From assembly GCA_026168455.1 (NCBI GenBank), contig CM047425.1, positions 46,758,362 to 46,822,361 on the forward strand: a stretch of 64,000 nucleotides of DNA, written 5' to 3'. Below are positions 54,338-64,000 of this stretch, one piece after another (the first letter of the stretch is position 1; each line of letters opens with the position of its first letter). The notes under the pieces were generated by a model. It was given only the letters and a program-made list of their open reading frames with translations, searched no databases and had not been told where the DNA came from. Source of the stretch: Theocolax elegans (lineage: Eukaryota > Arthropoda > Insecta > Hymenoptera > Cerocephalidae). The position numbers and the translations under genes are program-made.

Positions 54338-55440
54338 ACGTATATTAAGTTAGGGGGGACATTTTTAAATGCCCACTTCTAATTAGGTGCATAATTTGTT
54401 GCTAATTTGTTGCTATTTTGTTGCTGAAATAACAATTATGTTGCTTTTGCCGTTACAAAAAAAAATGCGAAATCCCCTACCGTAATATTAAGCTAGGGTG
54501 GTCATACGCTGTAACTCTAATTACATGCCCTTAAGCAAAAAACTAACAAACCAGCAATTTGTTGCTAATTTGTTGCTGAAAATCTATCCATTAAAACTAT
54601 TAAAAAAAGCTAAGCAAGCACCGAAAACTGCACGGCTCCTTACCATAATATTAAGTTAGGGTGGTCATACGCTGTAACTTTAAATATATGCCCTTAAGAA
54701 AAAAATTAACAGAACAGGAATTTGTTGCTAATTTGTTGCTGAAAATCTATCCATTAAAACTATTAAAAAAGGTAAGCGAGCATCAACAACTGCACGGCTC
54801 CTTACTGTAATATTAAGTTAGGGTGGTCATACGCTGTAACTTTAAATATATGCCCTTAAGAAAAAAATTAACAGAACAGGAAGTTGTGGCTAATTTGTTG
54901 CTGAAAATCTATCCATTAAATTTATTAAAAAAAGCTAAGCGAGCATTAACAACTGCACGGCTCCTTACCGTAATATTAAGTTAGGGTGGTCATACGCTGT
55001 AACTTTAAATATATGCCCTTAAGAAAAAAATTAACAGAACAGGAATTTGTGGCTAATTTGTTGCTGAAAATCTATCCATTAAATTTATTATAAAAAACTA
55101 AGCGAGCACTGACAACTGCATGGCTCCTTACTGTAATATTAAGTTAGGGTGGTCATACGCTGTAACTTTAAATATATGCCCTTAAGAAAAAAACTAACAA
55201 ACCAGGAATTTGTTGCTAATTTGTTGCTGAAAATCTATCCATTAAAACTATTAAAAAAAGCTAAGCGAGCACCGACAACTGCACGGCTCCTTACCGTAAT
55301 ATTAAGTTAGGGTGGTCACACGCTGTAACTTTAAATATATGCCCTTAAGAAAAAAATTAACAGAACAGGAAATTGTTGTTAATTTTTTGCTGAAAATCAG
55401 TCCATTGAAACTATTAAAAATTAAATATTCACTGAAAAGC
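54338..55440. repeat. satellite 1, 163 bp monomer, about 6.5 units
   Basis: The phrase TAATATTAAGTTAGGGTGGTC recurs at 54483, 54648, 54808, 54971, 55134 and 55297 (spacing 160-165, mostly 163). A shorter divergent unit starts at 54338. Each unit contains GCTGTAACT, ATATGCCCTTAAG, AATTTGTTGCTAATTTGTTGCT and CTGAAAATCTATCCATT. Divergent units reappear at 56156-56400. Confidence 0.92.
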
Positions 55441-55574
55441 ACACGGTCTCTCCCATCAACTTGAATAAGCACATGCTGTAATTGTTATTGTATGAATGTA
55501 AGAAACAATCGTTAAATATATTAAATTCTAAGGTAAATATCAAAATTAAGATTATTGGTCGTTTTAGCATAGCT

Positions 55575-56150
55575 TGAATTTGTTGCTATGGAAATACCTG
55601 CTTTAAAAAGTGTTTATAAAAAGTTTTACGTTCGCTTTAGGTTGTGGAAGTATTGACCATTTTGTTGCTCGCGATCATAGGAAAAAAATTACATTTGTTC
55701 AAAAGAATTCACGTAAACTCGATATTTTAACCGATGCCTGACTTTGTTGTTCAACTAGAAGCGAGAAAAATGAATAAATTTTAAGACTTTGCAGAATTTT
55801 CATCGTTTTTACACCGCCTGAATTTGTTGCTATGGAAATACCTGCCTTAAAATATGTTTATAAAAAGTTTTACTTTCGCTTTAGGTTGTAGAAGTATTGA
55901 CCATTTTGTTGCTCGCGATCATAGGAAAAAAATTACATTTGTTCAAAATAATTCACGTAAACTCGATATTTTAAACGATGCCTGACTTTGTTGCTCAACT
56001 GGAAACGAGAAAAATGAATAAATTTTAAGACTTTGCAGAATTTTCATCGTTTTTACACCGCCTGAATTTGTTGCTATAGAAATACCTGCCTTAAAATATG
56101 TTTATAAAAAGTTTTACTTTCGCTTTAGGTTGTAGAAGTATTGACCATTT
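55575..56150. repeat. satellite 2, 244 bp monomer, 2.4 units
   Basis: GAATTTGTTGCTATGGAAATA occurs at 55575, 55820 and 56064 (spacing 245 and 244). Each unit also carries CATTTTGTTGCTCGCGATCAT and CTTTGTTGCTCAACTGGAAACG (with one or two changes in the first unit). The third unit breaks off at CCATTTTGGCAG. Confidence 0.92.
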
Positions 56151-56741
56151 TGGCAGATATTAAGCTGGCGTAGCCACTTCATACGACCACGCCGGGAACT
56201 ACCCCACTATTTGTTGCTAATTTGTTGCTAATTTGTTGCTACAAAAGCGATTTTGTTGCTACTGCCGTTTCCGAGAAACGATGGGTACGCTACCTTAATA
56301 TTAAGCTAGCGTAGCCACTACCTATAACTTTTTACCTAATTAAGTTATTTAGATGATTCCAGCGGCATAATATGTTGCTAATTTGTTGCTTTTAAACGAC
56401 CTTTTATAAAATGCTGATATATCAACCCCTGACCAAGATGCCCACCCTCTTAAAATGCTAAAAATTATTTTTTCATATCAAATAATATTTTTTGATCAAA
56501 TTAACGATTCAATTTGTTAATCAATTGTACCTTTTCAATTTTGTGCAACAAAAAAATAAGAAACCAACCCCTATAGTGATTAAACCACCCCTAAAAGGTA
56601 AAATATCTAAATTAGCCTAAAACAATAACTTTGACCTTACGTATACATTTGGGTGAAACGTGTAATCAAATTGGTTATTTATTTATCATTAAATAAATTA
56701 GAGTTCACATAAGTTAACTTAATATCAATATATCGCAATTA

Positions 56742-56777
<36 letters not shown>
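56151..56777. repeat. diverged satellite 1 units, then AT-rich DNA and (TA)n
   Basis: 56156-56400 contains ATATTAAGCTGGCGTAGCC and ATATTAAGCTAGCGTAGCC, plus ATTTGTTGCTA three times in a row near 56212, recognisable relatives of satellite 1. From 56430 on there is only AT-rich sequence, ending in (TA)n at 56748-56777. Confidence 0.6.
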
Positions 56778-56779
<2 letters not shown>

Positions 56780-57259
56780 GGTGTCACGTGAAGTGGTCCA
56801 GTCAAAAATAAAATTCTTTTATATCTGATCAAATCTGTCAAAAATGGGTTAGATAAGGTGTAACAAATTTTTTTGAGCACTATCTCAATTCAGGCCCATA
56901 ATATTGAGGAGCAAAAATGGGACTTTTTTGAAATTTCTATTTTTTTACCATATTTATCACTTTATAACTCAAATCCTATTGATTTTTTGTTATATATGAT
57001 ACATACAAAAAAATTTGGAAATATTGAGTAAAATCTATCCAAATATTTTATTGGCCCCAGTGATATATTTTGAGCTTATATACAAATAAAATAAAACTTC
57101 AAATGCAAAAAAGGTAAGTGCGCTACAATTTTTTCTGCTGAACAATTCTGGTCCAAGATATGGACATTTTAGTAAAATTTTTGCAAGAACTCATATAATC
57201 AATACTTTGGCACGTACGCTATTACTTATAAATAAACAATATATTAATTCAAACGATTG

Positions 57260-60200
57260 AGAATAGGTGAATTCTGTGTACCGAAAGCCTTTAACACACG
57301 AATTCGCAGTGCAACAAATTCGAGAAGTCTTTAATCCAGGAAAAATCCTTGAAAACTCTCATTTTCTTAACTTTTTTTTCGTTTCCAGTTAAGCTACAAA
57401 AGCGGGTATCGATAAAACGATCGAGGTTGGGTGAATTCTGTGTACCGAAAGCCTTTAACACACGAATTCGCAGAGCAACAAATTCGAGAAGTCTTTAATC
57501 CAGTAAAAATCCATGAAACTCTCATTTTCTTGTCTTTTTTTTCGTTTCCAGTTGAGCTACAAAATCGGGCATCGATAAAACGATCGAGGTTGGGTTAATT
57601 CTGTGTACCAATAGCCTTTAACACACGAATTTGCAAAGCAATAAATTCGAGAAATTTTTAATCGAGGAAAAATCCGTGAAAACTCTCATTTTCTTGACTT
57701 TTTTTTTCCAGTTGAGCAACAAAATCGGGCATCGATGAAACGATCGAGGTTGGGTGAATTCTGTGTACCGAAAGCCTTTAACACACGAATTCGCAGTGCA
57801 ATAAATTCGAAAAGTCTTTAATCCAAGAAAAATTCTTGAAAACTCTCATTTTCTTAACTTTTTTTTCGTTTCCAATTGAGCAACAAAATCGGGCATGGAT
57901 AAAACGATCGAGGTTGGGTGAATTCTGTGTACCGAAAGCCTTTAACACACGAATTCGCAGTGCAACAAATTCGAGAAGTCTTTAATCCAGGAAAAATCCT
58001 TGAAAACTCTCATTTTCTTAACTTTTTTTTCGTTTCCAGTTAAGCTACAAAAGCGGGTATCGATAAAACGATCGAGGTTGGGTGAATTCTGTGTACCAAT
58101 AGCCTTTAACACACGAATTCGCAAAGCAACAAATTCGAGATTTCTTTAATCCAGGAAAAATCCATGAAACTCTCATTTTCTTGTCTTTTTTTTCGTTCCC
58201 AGTTGAGCTACAAAATCGGGCATCGATAAAACGATCGAGGTTGGGTGAATTCTGTGTACCGAAAGCCTTTAACACACGAATTCGCAGAGCAACAAATTCG
58301 AGAAGTCTTTAATCCAGTAAAAATCCATGAAACTCTCATTTTCTTGTCTTTTTTTTCGTTTCCAGTTGAGCTACAAAATCGGGCATCGATAAAACGATCG
58401 AGGTTGGGTGAATTCTGTGTACCAATAGCCTTTAACACACGAATTCGCAAAGCAATAAATTCGAGAAATTTTTAATCGAGGAAAAATCCGTGAAACTCTC
58501 ATTTTCTTGTCTTTTTTTTCGTTTCCAGTTGAGCTACAAAATCGGGCATCGATAAAACGATCGAGGTTGGGTGAATTCTGTGTACCAATAGCCTTTAACA
58601 CACGAATTCGCAAAGCAACAAATTCGAGATTTCTTTAATCAAGGAAAAATCCATGAAACTCTCATTTTCTTGTCTTTTTTTTCGTTTCCAGTTGAGCTAC
58701 AAAATCGGGCATCGATAAAACGATCGAGGTTGGGTGAATTCTGTGTACCAATAGCCTTTAACACACGAATTCGCAAAGCAATAAATTCGAGAAATTTTTA
58801 ATCGAGGAAAAATCCGTGAAACCTCTCATTTTCTTGACTTTTTTTTCCAGTTGAGCAACAAAATCGGGCATCGATGAAACGATCGAGGTTGGGTGAATTC
58901 TGTGTACCGAAAGCCTTTAACACACGAATTCGCAGTGCAACAAATTCGAGAAGTCTTTAATCCAGTAAAAATCCATGAAACTCTCATTTTCTTGTCTTTT
59001 TTTTCGTTTCCAGTTGAGCTACAAAATCGGGCATCGATAAAACGATCGAGGTTGGGTGAATTCTGTGTACCAATAGCCTTTAACACACGAATTCGCAAAG
59101 CAATAAATTCGAGAAATTTTTAATCGAGGAAAAATCCGTGAAAACTCTCATTTTCTTGACTTTTTTTTTCCAGTTGAGCAACAAAATCGGGCATCGATGA
59201 AACGATTGAGGTTGGGTGAATTCTGTGTACCGAAAGCCTTTAACACACGAATTCGCAGTGCAACAAATTCGAAAAGTCTTTAATCCAGGAAAAATTCTTG
59301 AAAACTCTCATTTTCTTAACTTTTTTTTCGTTTCCAATTGAGCAACAAAATCGGGCATGGATAAAACGATCGAGGTTGGGTGAATGAATTCTGTGTACCG
59401 AAAGCCTTTAACACACGAATTCGCAGAGCAACAAATTCGAGAAGTCTTTAATCCAGGAAAAATCCTTGAAAACTCTCATTTTCTTAACTTTTTTTTCGTT
59501 TCCAGTTGAGCTACAAAATCGGGCATCGATAAAACGATCGAGGTTGGGTGAATTCTGTGTACCGAAAGCCTTTAACACACGAATTCGCAGAGCAACAAAT
59601 TCGAGAAGTCTTTAATCCAGTAAAAATCCATGAAACTCTCATTTTCTTGTCTTTTTTTTCGTTTCCAGTTGAGCTACAAAATCGGGCATCGATAAAACGA
59701 TCGAGGTTGGGTGAATTCTGTGTACCAATAGCCTTTAACACACGAATTCGCAAAGCAATAAATTCCAGAAATTTTTAATCGAGGAAAAATCCGTGAAAAC
59801 TCTCATTTTCTTGACTTTTTTTTTCCAGTTGAGCAACAAAATCGGGCATCGATGAAACGATCGAGGTTGGGTGAATTCTGTGTACCGAAAGCCTTTAACA
59901 CACGAATTCGCAGTGCAATAAATTCGAAAAGTCTTTAATCCAAGAAAAATTCTTGAAAACTCTCATTTTCTTAACTTTTTTTTCGTTTCCAATCGAGCAA
60001 CAAAATCGGGCATGGATAAAACGATCGAGGTTGGGTGAATTCTGTGTACCGAAAGCCTTTAACACACGAATTCGCAGAGCAACAAATTCGAGAAGTCTTT
60101 AATCCAGTAAAAATCCTTGAAAACTCTCATTTTCTTGTCTTTTTTTTCGTTTCCAGTTGAGCAACAAAATCGGGCATCGATAAAACGATGGTGATTCGGT

Positions 60201-60430
60201 GAATTCTGTTTACCGAAAGCCTTTAACACACGAATTCGCAGAGCAACAAATTCGAGAAGTCTTTAATCCAGGAAAAATCCTCGAAAACTCTCATTTTCTT
60301 AACTTTTTTTTCGTTTCCAGTTGAGTAACAAAATCGGGCATCGATGAAATGATCGAGGTTGGGTGAATTCTGTGCACCGAAAGCTTTTAACAAACGAATT
60401 CGCGAAGCAACAAATTCGAGAAGTCTACTT
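57260..60430. repeat. satellite 3, 163 bp monomer, about 20 units with 4-mer order
   Basis: GAGGTTGGGTGAATTCTGTG recurs from 57422 to 60353 at about 163 bp spacing (19 times), with a diverged first unit at 57260. Monomer types can be told apart by AAAATCCTTG/TTAAC, AAAATCCATG/TTGTC, AAAATCCGTG/TTGAC and AAAATTCTTG/TTAAC variants. The open frames of 60-90 codons on both strands that recur here are products of the repeat and are not genes. Confidence 0.95.
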
Positions 60431-63284
60431 TGATACTAAATTATTGCTCTTTGACTGCATGTTGTCAAAAGGCCAGAAAACAACGCTTGATAGTGGTAAA
60501 TATGTATTATATATTATGCAATGCGAATCATGACATATTATTTAAAACTGAGAAGGCCAACTGAGAAGGTTTCAGGACGGTTTGTGTGCTGTAAAAATTT
60601 CAAATACGTCTATTTGGCAACTTTTGGAAAACCAATAAAAAGAGAAGATAGATAAAATTCTATACATATACATTAAAAACCACTGAGTGATAAAAGCAAA
60701 TTAACAAAATGAATTCTATGGTAAATGTTTTCGGGCACAAAAAGCTTTCAATCCACTTGAAATTTTGGAAAAAGGTTGTCTTTATAGTAACAACTATCTG
60801 TATATTTTTGGAGCTAAAAAGATTTGTAATATTACCGAAGTAATTAAGCATTTTGTATATTGTTTAATTAAATTTTTGATAGCTCATATCTCCGAAAATA
60901 ATCGGTTGAATTAATTAAAAAAAATTGTTGTAACAGAAATAAAAACTATATACTGTAAAAATTTAAGGACATTTCAATAAGTAGTTTCTGAGATAACAAT
61001 TATAACATAAAAACGTTTTTTTTTATTTTGGCTTCGTGGTAAAATCTGCTTTTTGATAATAACATCTATAGCTTTAATAAATCTTGTCGGAAACATGTTT
61101 TGAAGCTTCTGCAGTATCTAACTGCTGTATTTTCTGGTACAAATTACTGGTGTTAGACAATATATGAATCTATTTTAAAACAAGTAATCTTAAAAAGCAA
61201 ATCATTACTATTTCTCTATTAAAAATAAAAGCATTTTGAATTTGTTTTACTCTAAATTTTGATTATAAATGTTTATTAATATTGAAATATTTTTCAGTCT
61301 AAAAATAAAAGAATTTTGAAAAGTTTTTTAGATTTCATTTTCTTGTAAAAATAAAAACACATTGAATTTGTTTGGCTCAAAAACGTGGTTACAATATAAT
61401 ATTAAAATTATGTGATTCAAATTTTTAACCTTGTTTTAATCGTGTTTTCAAATCATCTACAATAAACAATTTTAAAAACGTTGGATATATTTGTTATAAT
61501 TATGTAAATGTGATATTAGAATCATACATTACACAATGGAGCTATACATCAATTTGGAGGAAGCTGTACGTGCCAATGAATTAGCAGTGGTTATTTTATT
61601 CGTACAATGTCTCTAGAATAATCAATGATTTTAATTTTAATCAATGAAATTACTGTACTTCAAATATAAATAAAAATAATTTTTTCTGAAATTGTCAATT
61701 CATGAAGTACTACCACATGTTTTAAACTATCGTTACTATTTGTTTTAAATTTTAAGTTTAACGTTTTAAACACAATGTTTCAAGTAAATAGTTTAGATCT
61801 CACTAATTTTCATTAATTTTCTTATAATCATGCTTTTTTTTAAATTTAGTAAACGATTAATGTTTATTAACATACGGTATTCGACATTGTTTATCTTATC
61901 TCTTACTTCCATTTATGTAACTTTTGTACATTTTTAATTTTTAGACGCTGTAAAAAGCTTAAGATTTAATAAATATAATTATAAAAAATTTAACATGACC
62001 CTATCGTAATTTGAAATGCTGTTTTACTGTTTAATCAAATATATCTACTTTTTTTATTTCGGCTTCGGCTCGGACGTCGTACCACGCACGACAGAAAATC
62101 CAACTTTCTGACCTTATATTGTAATATAGTATTTTTATATATCATGTTTTTATTCGAGAACAAAGCATAATTACGATTTGAAATGTTTACAGTGTACTTG
62201 GTATGACGGATCGACGGTAATCGATTACAAAAATTGAATAGTCGTCGTAATCAAAACTTTTAATCTTTTTTTTAATAAATATGATATATTTATACGTAAA
62301 GAAAGGGAATATTTTAAATAGTATATAATACATTTAGGGAGGTAAAGTATATATAGCACACGTGAATTGCCAGCCGAGCCGAAGGCGAGGGCGGCAAACA
62401 TGTGCTATGAGATCGCCATTTTACCACACGTGGTGTGTACACTGTTTTTTTCAACAACAAGACCGAAATTGCAACTTCGCGATTCGGACGCCGGGAGCGA
62501 AAGTGGTAGTTTCGGCCCGTTGGTTAAAAAACATTATTTTTTCAACGCTTTGTTTTATTTTATAAGTTCATCATATTTATAATAGATTTTTAATGAAAAA
62601 GATTTGTAAAATATCGATTATCTTTTTGATTATCTATTACTCAAGAATCGAATTTTCGGTGATTTATTTCATAAATAATCAACGACGTAAACAATCATTT
62701 AAAAAATAATAATAATTAGCAATTAAAAATATACAGAGAGAATTGCCATCACTAGCTTAAACAGAGCAATGGTATTTCGCTGCTTAACGGATAGAAGTTA
62801 CGCGCTTGTTTCGGAGACTCCAGTGTTCGAAAAATGGCACATGTTCGAAATTCGTGGGAGATAGGCGTTACTATCCGCGAGTAATGAAACTTTTAAACTG
62901 TTTTCCATTATTTGTTTGTATAAATGTAAGCAAAAAAATGAGAATACTGCCCTTCACATCCATGTAATCTACAGTTGAATGTTTCTAGATAATTGGTAGA
63001 GTAAATAATAAGATTAATTGCTTGAAAAATCCTTAGATATCAATGGAGGGAAGTACAGATTTTTAAAATAATTATTCTTATTAATAACTGCACCAATAAT
63101 TTCCAAACTTTGCACAATTATAAATGACATCACAGCAATGTACAGGGATCTCGTGATTTTGCTTACATTTGAATAACAAATTTTTATTTTTGTGGAAATT
63201 TAGTCAGTATAATTGACTCCAATGGTAAAATATGAATTTGTCATAAATATAATTCGATTTTTTTGTTTACTTATTTTTTTTATT
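60431..63284. other. single-copy interior of the giant element; no gene recognised
   Basis: AT-rich sequence with no frame above about 70 codons. The only compositional feature is a CpG-rich island at 62341-62530, with a smaller one at 62043-62090. Confidence 0.5.
62341..62530 (+). promoter_or_regulatory. CpG-rich promoter-like island inside the giant element
   Basis: GTATATATAGCACACGTG (TATA-like at about 62347-62354) leads into CpG-rich sequence with a second CACACGTGG (about 62435) and GCGATTCGGACGCCGGGAGCG. Overlapping short frames in two registers (62362-62565 and 62367-62582) show that it is not clearly coding. It may be a captured promoter or the element's own. Confidence 0.3.
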
Positions 63285-63520
63285 GATTTTTCGAATTTGT
63301 TGCTCTGCGAATTCGTGTGTTAAAGGATTTCAGTAAACAGAATTCACCCAACCTCGATCGTTTTATCGATGACCGATTTTGTTGCTCAACTGGAAACGAA
63401 AAAAAAGACAAGAAAATGAGAGTATCATGGATTTTTCCTCGTTTAAAGACTTCCCGAATTTGTTGTTCTGAAAATTCGTGTGGTAAAGGCTTTCGGTACA
63501 CAGAATTCACCTATTCTCAA
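63285..63520. repeat. satellite 3 units in inverted orientation
   Basis: About 1.5 units in the opposite orientation to 57260-60430 (CGAATTTGTTGCTCTGCGAATT, AGAATTCACCCAACCTCGATCG), forming the inner part of the right inverted arm. Confidence 0.9.
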
Positions 63521-64000
63521 TCGTTTGTATTAATATATTGTTTATTTATATGTAATAGTGAACGTGCCAAAGTATTGATTTTATGAGTTCTTGCAAAAAT
63601 TTTACAAAAATGTCCATATCTTGGACCAGAATTGTTCAGGAGAAAAAATTGTGGCGAACTTACCTTTTTTGCATTTGAAGTTTTATTTTATTTGTACATA
63701 AGCTCAAAATATATATATATAACACTGGGGCCAATAAAGTATTTGGATAGATTCTACTCAAAATTTCCAAAATTTTGTATGTAACATATATAACAAAAAA
63801 TCAATAGGATTTGAGTTATAAAGTGATAAATATGGTAAAAAAACAGAAATTTCAAAAAAGTCCCATTTTTGCTCCTCAATATTATGGGCCTGAATTGAGA
63901 TAGTGTTCAAAAAATTTGTTACACCTTATCTAACCCATTTCTGACAGATTTGATCAGATAAAAAACAATTTTATTTTTGACTGGACCACTTCACGTGGCA
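63521..64000. repeat. right terminal inverted repeat of the giant element
   Basis: This is the reverse complement of 56778-57260 with scattered differences; examples are ATCAATACTTTGGCACGT (inverted) and TTAGATAAGGTGTAACAAAT (inverted). Confidence 0.85.

Larger units (their letters stand above)
56778..64000. mobile_element. giant inverted-repeat element (at least 7.2 kb) containing satellite arrays
   Basis: The left end GGGGTGTCACGTGAAGTGG (56778) has its inverted match at the window edge (CCACTTCACGTGGCA, ending 64000); a few terminal bases lie outside. The inverted arms extend through about 480 bp of single-copy sequence (56778-57260 against 63520-64000) and continue into satellite units on both sides (57260 on, and 63285-63520 in reverse). 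The interior 60431-63284 has no transposase, polymerase or other recognisable frame. Long inverted ends built partly from tandem repeats recall Drosophila foldback elements. The superfamily is unassigned. Confidence 0.75.

Noticed and set aside
57942..59778. Recurring 60-90 codon frames on both strands
   Set aside because: They repeat with the 163 bp satellite monomer and carry no independent coding signal.
54338..60430. Regularly spaced repeats that superficially resemble a CRISPR array
   Set aside because: The units are 163-244 bp monomers repeated along their full length with no unique spacers; this is eukaryotic satellite DNA.

Overview
This is a transposon-saturated, AT-rich stretch of a metazoan genome, most likely an insect. 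The evidence is intron-containing remnants of a mitochondrial-import gene (Tom40), R1-clade, Jockey/CR1-like and Penelope-like retroelements, tRNA-derived SINEs, piggyBac-like MITEs and long satellites. A hymenopteran is my guess from general character, not something the sequence proves. There are no bacterial-style genes. Almost every long open frame is retroelement sequence or an antisense shadow of it.

Layout. 1-8.2 kb: copies of a foldback element (long inverted arms), AT-rich degenerate repeats and a 2.6 kb LTR-like insertion with TGTGACG/CGTCACA ends. 8.2-16.2 kb: an R1-clade non-LTR retrotransposon sitting in a (CA)n tract, intact through ORF2 but truncated within ORF1. Its 3' part and flank are tandemly duplicated as a 3.63 kb unit. 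16.2-19.2 kb: an unrecognised broken reading frame, a Q/P-rich degenerate stretch, and a Penelope-like element whose reverse transcriptase is split into two divergent pieces. 19.2-27.4 kb: a 1.1 kb inverted duplication carrying the end of a Tom40 pseudogene, with two nested LTR-like insertions and two TTAA-flanked MITEs between or in the arms. 27.4-32.0 kb: decayed gypsy and Jockey/CR1-like elements. 33.1-34.6 kb: the one convincing host exon, a disordered S/N/Q-rich nuclear-type protein end followed by a poly(A) signal. 34.8-43.1 kb: a hairpin MITE and two minus-strand non-LTR elements. 43-50 kb: diverged repeats, a broken membrane-protein-like frame and a promoter-like, possibly spliced region.

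50.8-64 kb: a second foldback complex, a tRNA-Arg-like Pol III unit, and then the most interesting feature. This is an 800 bp minus-strand element of about 1.5 copies of a 543 bp monomer, carrying a complete hammerhead ribozyme (53738-53810) with every core nucleotide in place and a perfect 7 bp loop-loop complement. Its 5' end lies 7 nt past the position equivalent to the self-cleavage site, as expected for a retrozyme-like, circular-RNA-derived insertion. It abuts 163 bp and 244 bp satellites. These lead into a giant (at least 7.2 kb) inverted-repeat element whose left side contains about 20 copies of another 163 bp satellite with four-monomer higher-order structure.

The genes do not form a pathway. 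The window records successive insertions, inversions and duplications around one host gene end and one dead Tom40 copy. Coordinates of repeat edges are by-eye estimates, good to a few bases where I give termini and to tens of bases elsewhere.
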